This document shows, one piece after another, positions 16,704-26,500 of a stretch of 35,626 nt of DNA. Location: the NCBI GenBank assembly GCA_028275445.1, contig JAPWUQ010000005.1:1-35626 (forward strand), given 5' to 3'. Position 1 is the stretch's first letter. Every line of letters begins with the position of its first letter. This DNA is from Anaerolineae bacterium. Its GTDB lineage: Bacteria; Chloroflexota; Anaerolineae; JACIWP01. A model generated the notes under the pieces. It did not search any database. It was not told where the DNA came from and was given only the letters and a program-made list of their open reading frames with translations. The position numbers and the translations under genes were made by a program.

Positions 16704-18755
16704 ATGCAGATCATCCGACTCATGTTGGCCATTGCGCTTTGTTGGGGGCTGCCCGGCTTCTTCCTGGTGAGCCTCATCTGGCCGCGGGAGGAAGGGCTTT
16801 CCATCCTCGGAAGGGGTGTGCTCTCCGCGGCGTTGAGCGCGGTGGTCACCTCGCTGATTGGCCTGGCGCTGGCCGGCCTGCACCGGCTGAACGCCGGCTG
16901 GGCCTGGGGGGCCATGCTGGCGTTGACAGCCGTACTGGCAGGCATATGGCTGGGCCGGCGGCCGGCGCGGCCGCGGTTGGCATGGAGCCGGCGGAGCGCG
17001 ATCACTGCCTTCATCCTGCTGGTCACCCTGGCGGTCGTCCTGGCGCCGCGGCTCTATCTCGCCTTCGGCCCTAATCCCATTCCCCTGGAGCCCGATTCCT
17101 GGGCCTATATGGCCGACACGACCCGCATCATTGCCGCCGGCACCATCCCCGAACGGGTCTATCAATGGGGCATCGAAACCACATTCCCCACCGACAAGGT
17201 GCTTTTCCTGCTCTTCAGCGCCGTATTCCAGCTCCTCAGCGGCCTGGACGCGCTGGGCGTGATGACCTGGGTCACCCTGTTGTACGCGGCGGCCGGCGCG
17301 GCGGCGCTGTGGCTCTGGCTGCGGGAATTCCTCCCCATCTCCATCGCCTCCGCCCTGACGATGCTGGTCTTCCACGACGATTTGGTGGGCTACGGGCTGT
17401 TCTCCAACCGCTTCGGCGAGGAGTTCTTCCGCGCCGAGGGTTTCGCGCTGATGCTGGGATTCGCCGCGCTGTGGTTGACCAGCCGGCAGTTGCACAGCCG
17501 CGGTCAGCGCCTATGGCCGCTCATCTCCGTGCTCCTGGCCGTCATGGCGCTGTCGCACGGCGTGGCGGCACTGTCTATCGCGCTGTTGATCGCGGCCTTG
17601 TTCGCCGGCCATTGGCTCGTCGAACGTCTGCGAGGAACAGCGCCGCTGGAATTGGCGAAGATCGCCGGCGGCGCGATCACCGCTACCGGCCTGCTGTTCC
17701 TCTGTGTCAACGGCGTCCCCCAGCCGCATTTTGCCGGGGTCCTCGCCGATTCCAGCGGCTATCAGCAGTTCGGGGACCAGGACCCCTCATACCTCCTCAA
17801 GCTCCGCCTGTCGGGAAAGGATGACGGTCTGTACCTGTACCTGCGGCCGAAATCGCTCCAGCGGTTTTATGAATCTCCTGCACGCCTATGGGAGCTGTTA
17901 CTGCGCCGTTCCTTCCCGCCGGCCATGACCTTGGGCCGCGCCCGGGCCGGCATCGCCCTGTTTCTCCTGGGAGCGCTGCTGCTCTGTGGGACGCGGGTGC
18001 TCCCATCGGCCGCCCGTGCCGCGGCGGCCGGCCTGCTGATGGGCTTCCTGGCCCTGTACGGGATAGGCCTGTTCTTCTCCTGGCGTTATGAGAACTACGC
18101 GCTGGCCCTGCACGGCGCCAACCGGGAGTTCCCATATGGCGGGCTGTGCGTGATGGTCCTGGCCGGCATCCTGGCCAGCGCGGGCCGGCAGGCATTCCCG
18201 CGCTGCCGGCCGTGGATGGGCCGCCTGTATGGGCTTGCATGGGCCATCGTGTGGCTGGCCCTGCTGGTGCCCGGCTACCGCAATATGCTGAACTCCTATG
18301 CGTCCCACGGCGACCTGAACCGCGACGGCATGCGCGCCCTCCAGTGGATCGCCCAGCATACCCCTTCCGATGCGGTTCTGTTGGTCAGCCGCCGCACGGC
18401 CGGCTCCGTGGAACTGCTGGCCGGCCGGCGCAGTCTCACCGAGGGCCGGGGCGCCTACCTGCGTCCCGAGGTGCTGGCACAGATTTTCCGGGTCATGGAC
18501 CAGGCCGAATGCTTCTTCCACGATCCCACCTGCACCGATATCATCACGACGCATCATGTGGATGTGGTCCTGTTCGCGCCGGCGGCGAGCATCGGGGGCA
18601 ATCTGCCGGATTTTGCCGAGGGCGTGGGCCAGGCCCAGTTGGACTCGGCCCCATACCTGCAGAACATCGCCCGATTCGGCGGCGTGTACATTTACCAGGT
18701 GAACCATACGCTGTTGGGAACAGACACCCCACCGGGTCAGGAGGTCGCGCCATGA
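16704..18755 (+). CDS. Large polytopic membrane protein, probable GT-C-type glycosyltransferase
   Basis: This 683-residue protein has about a dozen hydrophobic helices, followed by an outer domain of about 150 residues. The first large loop contains NPIPLEPDSWAYMADTTRII, with an acidic pair where GT-C enzymes place the catalytic Asp. The C-terminal domain includes LQWIAQHTPSDAVLLVS and LLAGRRSLTEGRGAY, a pattern common after the helices of bacterial GT-C proteins. GT-C enzymes use lipid-phosphate sugars on the outer face of the membrane. No precise family was recognised. GGAGGG lies upstream of the ATG. The stop overlaps the next start by four bases (ATGA), so the two are translationally coupled. 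Confidence 0.72.
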   Translation: MQIIRLMLAIALCWGLPGFFLVSLIWPREEGLSILGRGVLSAALSAVVTSLIGLALAGLHRLNAGWAWGAMLALTAVLAGIWLGRRPARPRLAWSRRSAITAFILLVTLAVVLAPRLYLAFGPNPIPLEPDSWAYMADTTRIIAAGTIPERVYQWGIETTFPTDKVLFLLFSAVFQLLSGLDALGVMTWVTLLYAAAGAAALWLWLREFLPISIASALTMLVFHDDLVGYGLFSNRFGEEFFRAEGFALMLGFAALWLTSRQLHSRGQRLWPLISVLLAVMALSHGVAALSIALLIAALFAGHWLVERLRGTAPLELAKIAGGAITATGLLFLCVNGVPQPHFAGVLADSSGYQQFGDQDPSYLLKLRLSGKDDGLYLYLRPKSLQRFYESPARLWELLLRRSFPPAMTLGRARAGIALFLLGALLLCGTRVLPSAARAAAAGLLMGFLALYGIGLFFSWRYENYALALHGANREFPYGGLCVMVLAGILASAGRQAFPRCRPWMGRLYGLAWAIVWLALLVPGYRNMLNSYASHGDLNRDGMRALQWIAQHTPSDAVLLVSRRTAGSVELLAGRRSLTEGRGAYLRPEVLAQIFRVMDQAECFFHDPTCTDIITTHHVDVVLFAPAASIGGNLPDFAEGVGQAQLDSAPYLQNIARFGGVYIYQVNHTLLGTDTPPGQEVAP

Positions 18756-21700
18756 CCGGATCGCTTCCAGACAGCCCACGAGGAAGCGCATCCCTGCCCT
18801 GGCGGCAGACAGCGATCGCGCTGGCCGCCATCCTGACGGTGCTGGCCGGCACCTTCCTGCCCCCGCCCCTGCACGACCATATCGCCGTCTGGCAGGCGAT
18901 TTGGCTGGTTGCCTTATTCCTGGCCAGCGCATGGGTGCCCGGCTACCTGTTGGACGAATGGCTGCATCTCAGCGGGGAGCAGGTGACGCCGGCCTCGCCG
19001 GCGGTGTGGATAGCGCTGTCCTGCGGCTTGCTGGCGCCGGCCGGCTGGCTGGTCCTGGCGCTCCACACGCCGCTGACGATGTTCGGGCTGTTGACCGCGG
19101 CCACCATCCTGGTCCTGCTCGCGCCGCATCTCATCGGGCGCATCAGCCCGCGCCCCTTGGTCTGGCCCTTCGGCCGGCAGGACAGGACCTGGTTATTCAT
19201 CCTGGGCATCCTGACGCTGACCCTGTTGGGATTGGCCGTCTGGGGGCCGGAGAACGCCGATAACTGGACGTACAACTCCTATATCCGCGAGTACATCGCC
19301 ACCAATGCGGTGAACGCCGCGCACCCATCATTTGGGGCGGGGATCCCGGACAGCCCCCGCATGATCTACAACGTCTGGCTGGTGTTCCAGGCCTTTCTGT
19401 CACGTGGGGTGGGACTGCACCCAGGCTATGCCTTCGCCCCGCCCTTTAAGGTGTGGATGGCGCTTATGGCCCTTGGGGCGGTATACACCCTGGCGGCGGC
19501 ATTGTTCCGCACGCCGGCACGCGCCCTGCGCGCCACCGCTATCTTCGCCGCTCTGCTGTTCCTGGCGCCGGGGTTCCGGGAACCCGGCTCGCAGTTTATC
19601 ACCACCATCAACTACGACAAGTACACCGCCCTTTTTGTGCTCATGCCGGCAGGGATGTTCCTGGTGCTGAAGGCGCTGGAGGGCGCCACCTGGCGGGATT
19701 GGGCCGGCCTGTTCGTGCTGGGCGCCGGCCTGTCCGCCGTGCACGCCGAGGTGCTGATGCTCCAGCTCCTTTCCTGCGGCTTTCTGCTGGTGACCCTGCT
19801 GGTACTGCGCCATCCTTTTCCCAGGCTTCGGCGCGCGGCCGGCGCCATAGCCTGCCTCTTCCCCTGGAGCGGGTTCGTCGCTTTCACCGCCTGGATGGCG
19901 CTGAAGCGGGGGCCGGCGCCGGGGAGCCAGGCATGGGAACTCCTGCATCAGGCCGATCTGGCGCAGGGGCGCATCCGCTTCCTGGGCGGCAGTCAGTGGT
20001 TCATCGTGGAACCGACGCTGGTGCTCTACCCACTGCTGGTGATCAGCCTTTTGCTCACCCCGCTGTTGCTTTCCCGCCGACTGCGGGGCCGACTTCCTAC
20101 CGCACTGCTGTTGGGCAACCAGATCGGCCCGCTGGTGCTGATGTTCCTGCCCGGACTGCCCAATTTGATGGATCAGTTCACGGAATTTAATACCCTGTGG
20201 CGCATCGGCTGGATATGCATGCCGGCCTTCACCATCATCTATATCCTGGACGGTTTTGAGGACGTCTGGCTCCCCTGGTGGCAGAGGGCCTGGACCGGAC
20301 TGCGCCGCATCCTGCCGGCGCCCCTGCGGTACATGCTCATCACCCTGATAGGAGCGGTCTGCCTGGCCGGCTTGGTCTGGACGGCGGTATCCGCTCTCCA
20401 GCGGGAGATCATCGGGTGGCGGGCCCGCCAGTGGACACCCAGCCCCGGGCTGTACGAGACACTGGCGCCCCTGGAGCCGGCGGTCAGCGCCATGGGCGCG
20501 CCCATGGTCCTGGCTTCCGCCGACGAGACCTACCAAATTCCTTCCATCTGGCCCTTCGCCCGTGTGCTGGCGACGCGCGGCATTCGCGGCACGCTCCCCT
20601 CCTTCCCACCGGAGCGCCAGGAGGAGGCCCTGGCCCGGCTCAACCTTGTCAATCAATGGGGTTCACTGGACCCGATCAGCCAGGAGATATTGGACGCGCT
20701 CCAGCGGTTCGATGTGGAACTGATCGTGCTGAACCGGGAGCAGATGCCGGCGCTGGAGGATCAATTCGACCGCCTGCCGGCGATGTACTGGAAATTAGCC
20801 CGCTCGAACACCCACAGCGTCTATCTCGTGCCGGGCGATCCCTCATCCCCGCTGGCAGTGGTCGGCATGGCGCAGGCGGCCTGGATGCGGGGCGACGAGG
20901 AAGAGGCCTGCCGCTTGTTTGACGAAGCCCACAGCCGCCTGCCCGATTTCGCCACGGCCACCGCCGGCGCCGCCTGGTGCGCCGAGCGCGCCGGCCGGGC
21001 CGGCGAGGCGCTGGACCTGTATCAGCAGGCCCTGGGCCAACTGGATGCTCTTCCGGCGATGCTCTTGGACGCGGCGCCGGCACTGCGGTCCTGGGCGATC
21101 AGCCGGCCAATGACGATACGACTGCTGGCGGACGCGTTCCTCCAGGACACCCATGCTTTCATCGCCGAACGGCTGTCCCGGCTGAGCATGCCTGCCCACG
21201 GGACAGCGAGCGGAGGCGCTCTGCTGTGGGTGGGGGGATGGCCGAGGCTGGCGGTGCAGGCGCCGGCGGGCACCCTGGCTTCCTTACAGCTCCTCAGTTC
21301 GGTCTCTTCCCCCGTGCGCCTCACACTGCGGGCAGAGGGAGCTGATGGGAATGCGGTGTTCTGCTCCCTCTTGGGAGGACGCTCGGACGGGGATCTGCGC
21401 GTGTGGACACAACATATGCTCCTTGCCGGCGAGGAGCAGTTGGTGGAACTGCCGGCGCTCTCCGATGAACGCCTCTGGCTGCAGGCGCAGGGTACCGATG
21501 CCGGCAGTTCCTGCATCGCCTACGGCTGGTACATCACAGAGGAACCGGGAGGCCCTGCTCCCCTCTCGCCAGAGGAAGAACGCCTGGCGGAGCGGCTCTC
21601 CACCACCCTACCGGGATGGGAACCGAGATGGGCAGGCGAGATTGCCCGCGCACTGCTCCGGCCGAAGGCCGGCGACCCGATACTGGCGACCGCCCTGGCC

Positions 21701-22159
21701 GGCCGGAACCTGCTCCAGGATGCGGACTTTGCCCTGGGGGAGGCCGGCCCCTGGCGGCGCATCGCGGCGAATCCCGCGGCCCAATTCGCCTTTCTGCCGG
21801 ATGAAGAAGGGGATCTCGCCGCCGTCGTGCAGGGAGAAGGAACGGTCTATCAGGGCGGATGGTGTCAGACGCTGGCGGTGACCCCCCGCGCAAAATATCT
21901 GTACCTGGTGCGGTTGTCGGCGCGACTGGACGCCGGCGGAAAGGTCATCGCCGGCTATTGGGATTACCGCCGGCTGGGGCAGTACCGCACCCAGGTGGTC
22001 CAAATGCTGAAGCAGTCCACCGATTGGACGGTGGTGCCGGCAGTGATAGAGGTGCCGGCCGGCGTGCGCTCCCTCAGCTTCTGTCCGGCCCTGCTCTCCG
22101 GTCCGGGCGAGGTGCGGGTGGACTGGGCATGGCTCCTGCCGCTGGATGCCCTGCAGTAA
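18752..22159 (+). CDS. GT-C-like membrane protein with TPR-like and C-terminal jelly-roll-like regions
   Basis: I start at the ATG at 18752 because AGGAGG lies seven bases upstream and it overlaps the previous stop. The ORF track's start at 18146 runs back through the preceding gene. The product has 1135 residues. Residues of about 15-550 are polytopic, and the first outer loop has GPENADNWTYNSYIREYI, resembling GT-C loops. An outer region follows, then a TPR-like helical repeat (near 700-770: WMRGDEEEACRLFDEAHS and GRAGEALDLYQQALGQLD). Next is a beta-rich region. The last 150 residues (from NLLQDADFALGEAG) look like a carbohydrate-binding jelly roll. It is unusually long for a GT-C protein and may modify surface glycans or proteins. 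No family match is certain. Confidence 0.7.
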   Translation: MTGSLPDSPRGSASLPWRQTAIALAAILTVLAGTFLPPPLHDHIAVWQAIWLVALFLASAWVPGYLLDEWLHLSGEQVTPASPAVWIALSCGLLAPAGWLVLALHTPLTMFGLLTAATILVLLAPHLIGRISPRPLVWPFGRQDRTWLFILGILTLTLLGLAVWGPENADNWTYNSYIREYIATNAVNAAHPSFGAGIPDSPRMIYNVWLVFQAFLSRGVGLHPGYAFAPPFKVWMALMALGAVYTLAAALFRTPARALRATAIFAALLFLAPGFREPGSQFITTINYDKYTALFVLMPAGMFLVLKALEGATWRDWAGLFVLGAGLSAVHAEVLMLQLLSCGFLLVTLLVLRHPFPRLRRAAGAIACLFPWSGFVAFTAWMALKRGPAPGSQAWELLHQADLAQGRIRFLGGSQWFIVEPTLVLYPLLVISLLLTPLLLSRRLRGRLPTALLLGNQIGPLVLMFLPGLPNLMDQFTEFNTLWRIGWICMPAFTIIYILDGFEDVWLPWWQRAWTGLRRILPAPLRYMLITLIGAVCLAGLVWTAVSALQREIIGWRARQWTPSPGLYETLAPLEPAVSAMGAPMVLASADETYQIPSIWPFARVLATRGIRGTLPSFPPERQEEALARLNLVNQWGSLDPISQEILDALQRFDVELIVLNREQMPALEDQFDRLPAMYWKLARSNTHSVYLVPGDPSSPLAVVGMAQAAWMRGDEEEACRLFDEAHSRLPDFATATAGAAWCAERAGRAGEALDLYQQALGQLDALPAMLLDAAPALRSWAISRPMTIRLLADAFLQDTHAFIAERLSRLSMPAHGTASGGALLWVGGWPRLAVQAPAGTLASLQLLSSVSSPVRLTLRAEGADGNAVFCSLLGGRSDGDLRVWTQHMLLAGEEQLVELPALSDERLWLQAQGTDAGSSCIAYGWYITEEPGGPAPLSPEEERLAERLSTTLPGWEPRWAGEIARALLRPKAGDPILATALAGRNLLQDADFALGEAGPWRRIAANPAAQFAFLPDEEGDLAAVVQGEGTVYQGGWCQTLAVTPRAKYLYLVRLSARLDAGGKVIAGYWDYRRLGQYRTQVVQMLKQSTDWTVVPAVIEVPAGVRSLSFCPALLSGPGEVRVDWAWLLPLDALQ

Positions 22160-22186
22160 CGATATTGCGAAGAGGGATGTATAGGG

Positions 22187-23047
22187 ATGGAGAACTACAA
22201 GGTCTCAATCGTGATGCCGGCATACAACGAGGCAGAGGCCATCGGGGATGTCCTGGACGCCGTGTTCGCCCTGGGGCTTCCCGAGCTTGAGGTCATTGTG
22301 GTGGACGACGGCTCCCACGATCGGACGGGCGAGGTCGCGCGTGCCAAAGGGGCGCGGGTGATTCGCCATCCGTACAACCGCGGCAACGGCGCGGCGGTGC
22401 GCTCGGGCATCCGCGCCGCGACGGGCGACATCGTGGTCATCATGGATGCCGACGGTCAGCATGACCCAGCCGACATCCCGCGCCTCCTGGAGAAAATGGA
22501 CAGCTATGACATGGCCGTGGGGGCGCGGCCGGCCGGCGCCGGCGCCTGGCACCGCAACCTGGCCAATTGGGTATATAACCGCTTCGCCAGCTACATCGCC
22601 GGCTTTCCGATCCTGGACCTGACCAGCGGCTTTCGCGCCATCCGCGCCCCGCTGGCCAAATCCCTGTGCTACCTCCTGCCGAACACCTTCTCCGCCGCGG
22701 CAACTATGACGCTGGCGGTGGCGCGCGGCGGCTACGGCATCACGTATGTGCGCATTCAGGTGCGCCGGCGCGCCGCCGGCAAAAGCAAAATCTCCCTCCT
22801 GCGCGACGGTTTCCGCTTCTTCGTCCTTATGGCCAAGGTGGCCACCCTCTTTTCGCCGCTGAAGGTCTTTGGGCCGCTCAGCGTCCTGGTCGGAGGCCCC
22901 GGCTTCGTCTACGCCATTTACCGGCTGGCCATCGGCAAAGCCTGGACCATCCCCATCACTATCTCCCTGACCATGGGAGCGCTCATCCTGGTGCTGGGCT
23001 TGATTTCCGAACAGATCGCCACCCTGCGCTTTCAGCAAATGGAATGA
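22187..23047 (+). CDS. GT2 glycosyltransferase, DPM1-like, with C-terminal membrane anchor
   Basis: The 286-residue protein opens with VSIVMPAYNEAEAIGDVL, then VIVVDDGSHDRTGE and IMDADGQHDP (the DxD metal site), and LTSGFRAIRA. These match polyprenyl-phosphate mannose/glucose synthases of the DPM1 type, which move a sugar from a nucleotide to a polyprenyl phosphate at the inner membrane face. Two hydrophobic segments near the C-terminus (LSVLVGGPGFVYAIYRL and ISLTMGALILVLGLI) would anchor it. The lipid-linked sugar it makes is the natural donor for the GT-C and GT39 proteins on either side. The transferred sugar is not readable from the sequence. Confidence 0.87.
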   Translation: MENYKVSIVMPAYNEAEAIGDVLDAVFALGLPELEVIVVDDGSHDRTGEVARAKGARVIRHPYNRGNGAAVRSGIRAATGDIVVIMDADGQHDPADIPRLLEKMDSYDMAVGARPAGAGAWHRNLANWVYNRFASYIAGFPILDLTSGFRAIRAPLAKSLCYLLPNTFSAAATMTLAVARGGYGITYVRIQVRRRAAGKSKISLLRDGFRFFVLMAKVATLFSPLKVFGPLSVLVGGPGFVYAIYRLAIGKAWTIPITISLTMGALILVLGLISEQIATLRFQQME

Positions 23048-23050
23048 GGC

Positions 23051-24073
23051 ATGGCAGAAACGTATCCTCCACTACGTGCCAGCATTATCATCCCGATGTA
23101 CAACGCCAGCGCATACATCGCCGGCTGTCTGGACAGCCTGCTCCATCAGACCGTCCCAAGGGATGCATACGAGGTGATCGTGGTGGACGACGCCTCGACA
23201 GATGGAAGCGCCGAGCTGGTACGAGCGCGGTATCCCGGCGTCCGACTGATCCAGACGCCGGCGAACCTGGGATTTGCCGGCGCCGCCAACCTGGGCGCCC
23301 GAGAAGCCCGCGGGAAATGGGTGGTGTTTCTGAACGCCGACACGCGGCTGGTCCCCGATTGGCTGGAGCATCTGCTGGCAGTGGCGGAGAGCGATGCGCG
23401 CATCGGCGGGGTGCAGGCGGTGCAGATATTTCAATGGCGCCGGCCCAGGGGGACCCACGAGGAAACGCCCTACTATCTGGACCTCTGCCCATGGGGCTTC
23501 ACGCGCTATTATCCGGCCGGCGGCCGCTCGGACCCCATCCCCACCATGTTCCTCTCCGGCGCCGGCTGTGCCGTGCGCCGGGAGTGGCTGGAACAATACG
23601 GGCCGCCTTTCGATCCGCTTTTTTATATGTACGGGGAGGATCGGGATCTGGCACTGCGCCTTATCGTCCAGGGCTACCGCATCTACGCCGTGCCGCAGGC
23701 CAGGATGTGGCATGATCATCCCAACCCACTGATCAATCCTGGGGTGGGACTGCACAAGGCGAACCTGGCGGCGCGCAACGGCTGGCTGGCGTATCTAAAG
23801 AACATGTATCTGGCGGAATTCCTGGCTTATGCGCCGGCCCTCCTGGCCGGCAGTTTCCTGCGCGCCTGGGAATTTCCGGGGCCTTTATGGCGCCGGCTGG
23901 CCGCCGGCCTGGGCTATTTCCTGCTGACCCTGGTCTACCTCGTGCCGGCGCTCTGGTTTTACCTGGTGCGCCACGCGGCGGAGCGGCGGCAGAACCTCCG
24001 CCGGCGCACCCAACCTGCCGGCTGGCTCCTGCGGATGCTCCTGACCCCGGCCGCGCGCCGCACCTGGGAATGA
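23051..24073 (+). CDS. GT2 glycosyltransferase, rhamnosyltransferase-like (WcaA/WbbL group)
   Basis: This 340-residue GT-A enzyme starts with ASIIIPMYNASAYIAGCLDS and has VIVVDDASTDGS, FLNADTRLVPDW (DxD position) and the late FYMYGEDRDLALRL motif, typical of the broad group that includes rhamnosyltransferases. A hydrophobic segment near the C-terminus (FLLTLVYLVPALWFYLV) suggests membrane association. It begins three bases after the previous stop and is followed by the GT39 gene four bases after its own stop, so all three are in one transcription unit. Acceptor and sugar are unknown; dTDP-rhamnose is possible because rmlA and rmlB are downstream. Confidence 0.87.
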   Translation: MAETYPPLRASIIIPMYNASAYIAGCLDSLLHQTVPRDAYEVIVVDDASTDGSAELVRARYPGVRLIQTPANLGFAGAANLGAREARGKWVVFLNADTRLVPDWLEHLLAVAESDARIGGVQAVQIFQWRRPRGTHEETPYYLDLCPWGFTRYYPAGGRSDPIPTMFLSGAGCAVRREWLEQYGPPFDPLFYMYGEDRDLALRLIVQGYRIYAVPQARMWHDHPNPLINPGVGLHKANLAARNGWLAYLKNMYLAEFLAYAPALLAGSFLRAWEFPGPLWRRLAAGLGYFLLTLVYLVPALWFYLVRHAAERRQNLRRRTQPAGWLLRMLLTPAARRTWE

Positions 24074-24076
24074 GAT

Positions 24077-26452
24077 ATGAGCCGCCGGCATGGGTCGGAA
24101 ATTGTCATCCTGCTCACGCTGATGGGCCTGGCGCTGGCACTGCGCCTCTGGCGCCTGGGAGAAGAGAGCCTCTGGATAGATGAGGCCAACGCCTTCGCCC
24201 AAAGCGCCGGCACCTGGGCCGACGTCCTGCGCATATCCCGCCAGGAACCGCTGGATTTTCCACTGGAGCGCTGGATCCTGCATCCGCTGACCACCTACCC
24301 GCCGAATGAGTTCCTCTTCCGCCTGCCGGCGGCGCTGTGGGGCGTGTTGGGCGTGGCGTTGACCTATGCCCTGGCGCGGCAGATATGGGACAAGGAGACG
24401 GCCCTGCTGGCCGCCGGCCTGCTGGCCCTCTCCCCCTATCACATCCGCTACAGCCAGGAGGCGCGCAATTACACCAGCTTTCTCGCCCTGCACCTGCTGA
24501 CGCTCCTGGCGCTGGTGCGGGCCGTGCGCCGGCGGGGACGCGCCGACTGGATACTCTACGCCCTGGCCGCCGGCATCGCCCTCTATGACCACCTTTACAG
24601 CCTCATCGTCCTGGCATGGCAGTGGGGCCTGCATGCCCTGCTGGCCCTGGTGAACACCCGACGCCAGGAACCCATCGGGGGGATCGGCCGGCAAACCCTT
24701 CGGGCACATTCGCTGGCGCTCCTGGGGGCCGGCGCGCTCCTGCTTCCCTGGGCCATCTATGTCGCCGGCGGGCCGTTCCTGCAGGAGCTGGGCACCTCCA
24801 GCGGGTTATTCCATGCACCGGGGACCCTTCGCCTGGAGCCGGACCTGTTCCTGCGCATGCTGTGCTGGTTCACGGCCAATCGAGGGGAGGCAGTGCCGGC
24901 GGCATGGATCGCGCTGGTGGGGATGGCCGGCGCATGCGCCCTCCCCGCCAGACCGGCGCGCCGGCTGGCCTGGCTGACCACCATTTACATGGCCGGCGTT
25001 TTCCTGACGGTAGCGGTGCTGTCGCGGCTCAGCGGCACCTATCTGGCCTACCGCCGTCTGCTGTTCCTGCAACCTCTGCTGTTCCTGCTGACAGCCGGCG
25101 GGTATTTGGCGCTGGCACGCTGGGCCTGGCGGCGGATCACGCGCCGGCCGCGGTCGGCCGGCGAAGTGCTCCTGCCGGCCCTGTTGATCCTCGCGGCAGG
25201 GCTGGCCTGGACGCCGGCCCTCCGGGACCATTACCGCTCCGAAAAGGAAAACTGGCGGGCCGTCGCCCAGGTCCTGAAGAACGAGGCCGGCGAGCGGGAT
25301 TGGGTGGTCAACTGCGCCGACAGCGCCAACGCCTGGCAGGCCCTGCGGGTGTATCTGGGGCCGACAGCGAGGACCCTGCAGTTACTGACGCCGGCCCAGG
25401 CGGGACAGCGGCTTGGCTCCACCTCCCGCCGGCCGGCGCGCATCTGGTACATTCTGCCCATACCGGTGAATGAGGGCGCCGGCCAGGGCTGGCAGTTCAA
25501 CGACCCGCGCCACCTGCGCCCGCTGGACGGGGACCGCTCCCTGCCGCCCCATGCCCTGATGCTCTCCCTGGAGCGCTGGGAGGTGCCGGCCAAGGACCCA
25601 CAGTTTCTGATCCAGAGCCTGCTGGAGGCACTGGCACGCACCTATTCCACCTCGCTTCCCATCCCGCTGGACTGGCGCTTCAATGCCCTGAACGCCTGGG
25701 CATCCTATCACGATGCGCAGGGGGATTGGGCGCCGGCACTGCGCGCCTACCAGACGGTGATGGCTGTACCGGCGGTGCCCGCGGCTATCCGGGAAAATCT
25801 GGCCGGCCTGACGGGGTATCTGTCCTGGAGGCTGGAACATGCCGGCGAAGTGGTGCCAGGCTCCTACTGGGATGCGCCGCGCTTCGGGGAGGCCCTTCGG
25901 GCGTATGCCCGCCAGCAGGGCATGCCCGTGGAGAGGGCGGACCAGCTCATGCAGTGGACCCTGGCGCTGGAGGCGGAGATGGGAGAGGAGCTTCCCGCCG
26001 GCTCCCAGGTTTGGCGCTTTGAGCGCCCGGAGGACCTGGGGGCATGGGACATCCGCCTGGCCGGCGCGTCAGCACACATCGCGCCGGGCGCGGAATGCGG
26101 CGGTGGATGGGCCGGCTGTCTGCGCATCGAAACCCAAGGTGCCGGCTATCACGGCTCGCTGGAACGCCGCCTGCATCTGGAACCCGGGCGCGCCTACCTC
26201 CTGCGTTGCCGCATGCGCACTGCCTCGACGCTGGCCCTGCAGGGCAAGGTGCTGTATGTATCCTACCGCCAGGCATGGCGCCGGCCCGGCGCCTATGCCA
26301 GCGCCTTCTGGGGCAGTGCCGGCTGGCAGACCTTTGTGGCCCTGTTCGTCCCGCCGGCCGGCGTCTCCGAGATCACCCTGGCGCCGGTGCTGGTGGATCA
26401 TGCCGGCGCCCTGTGGATCGCCGAGGTGAGTGTCATCCCCCTCTCGCCGTGA
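24077..26452 (+). CDS. GT39/PMT-like membrane glycosyltransferase with TPR-like segment and C-terminal jelly-roll-like domain
   Basis: The 791-residue protein begins with a GT39-type membrane domain: LRLWRLGEESLWIDEANAF holds the catalytic Asp-Glu of the first outer loop, and LSPYHIRYSQEARNY is the second family signature. About ten helices are followed by an outer domain with LKNEAGERDWVVNC. A short TPR-like helical part lies near residues 534-590 (WASYHDAQGDWAPALRAYQT). The last 145 residues (from QVWRFERPEDLGAWD) look like a beta jelly roll, ending IAEVSVIPLSP. GT39 enzymes move mannose or a related sugar from a lipid phosphate to protein or glycan outside the cytoplasm. The C-terminal half mirrors that of the 1135-residue protein upstream. 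Confidence 0.85.
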   Translation: MSRRHGSEIVILLTLMGLALALRLWRLGEESLWIDEANAFAQSAGTWADVLRISRQEPLDFPLERWILHPLTTYPPNEFLFRLPAALWGVLGVALTYALARQIWDKETALLAAGLLALSPYHIRYSQEARNYTSFLALHLLTLLALVRAVRRRGRADWILYALAAGIALYDHLYSLIVLAWQWGLHALLALVNTRRQEPIGGIGRQTLRAHSLALLGAGALLLPWAIYVAGGPFLQELGTSSGLFHAPGTLRLEPDLFLRMLCWFTANRGEAVPAAWIALVGMAGACALPARPARRLAWLTTIYMAGVFLTVAVLSRLSGTYLAYRRLLFLQPLLFLLTAGGYLALARWAWRRITRRPRSAGEVLLPALLILAAGLAWTPALRDHYRSEKENWRAVAQVLKNEAGERDWVVNCADSANAWQALRVYLGPTARTLQLLTPAQAGQRLGSTSRRPARIWYILPIPVNEGAGQGWQFNDPRHLRPLDGDRSLPPHALMLSLERWEVPAKDPQFLIQSLLEALARTYSTSLPIPLDWRFNALNAWASYHDAQGDWAPALRAYQTVMAVPAVPAAIRENLAGLTGYLSWRLEHAGEVVPGSYWDAPRFGEALRAYARQQGMPVERADQLMQWTLALEAEMGEELPAGSQVWRFERPEDLGAWDIRLAGASAHIAPGAECGGGWAGCLRIETQGAGYHGSLERRLHLEPGRAYLLRCRMRTASTLALQGKVLYVSYRQAWRRPGAYASAFWGSAGWQTFVALFVPPAGVSEITLAPVLVDHAGALWIAEVSVIPLSP

Positions 26453-26500
26453 ACCATCGGCCCCGCCAACTCCCCTTCCCCGTGTGCGGGAAAGCCCATA

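Noticed and set aside
18146-18751. N-terminal extension of the 1337-aa ORF
   Set aside because: It overlaps the C-terminal domain of the previous gene in another frame. The ATG at 18752 has AGGAGG and an ATGA overlap.
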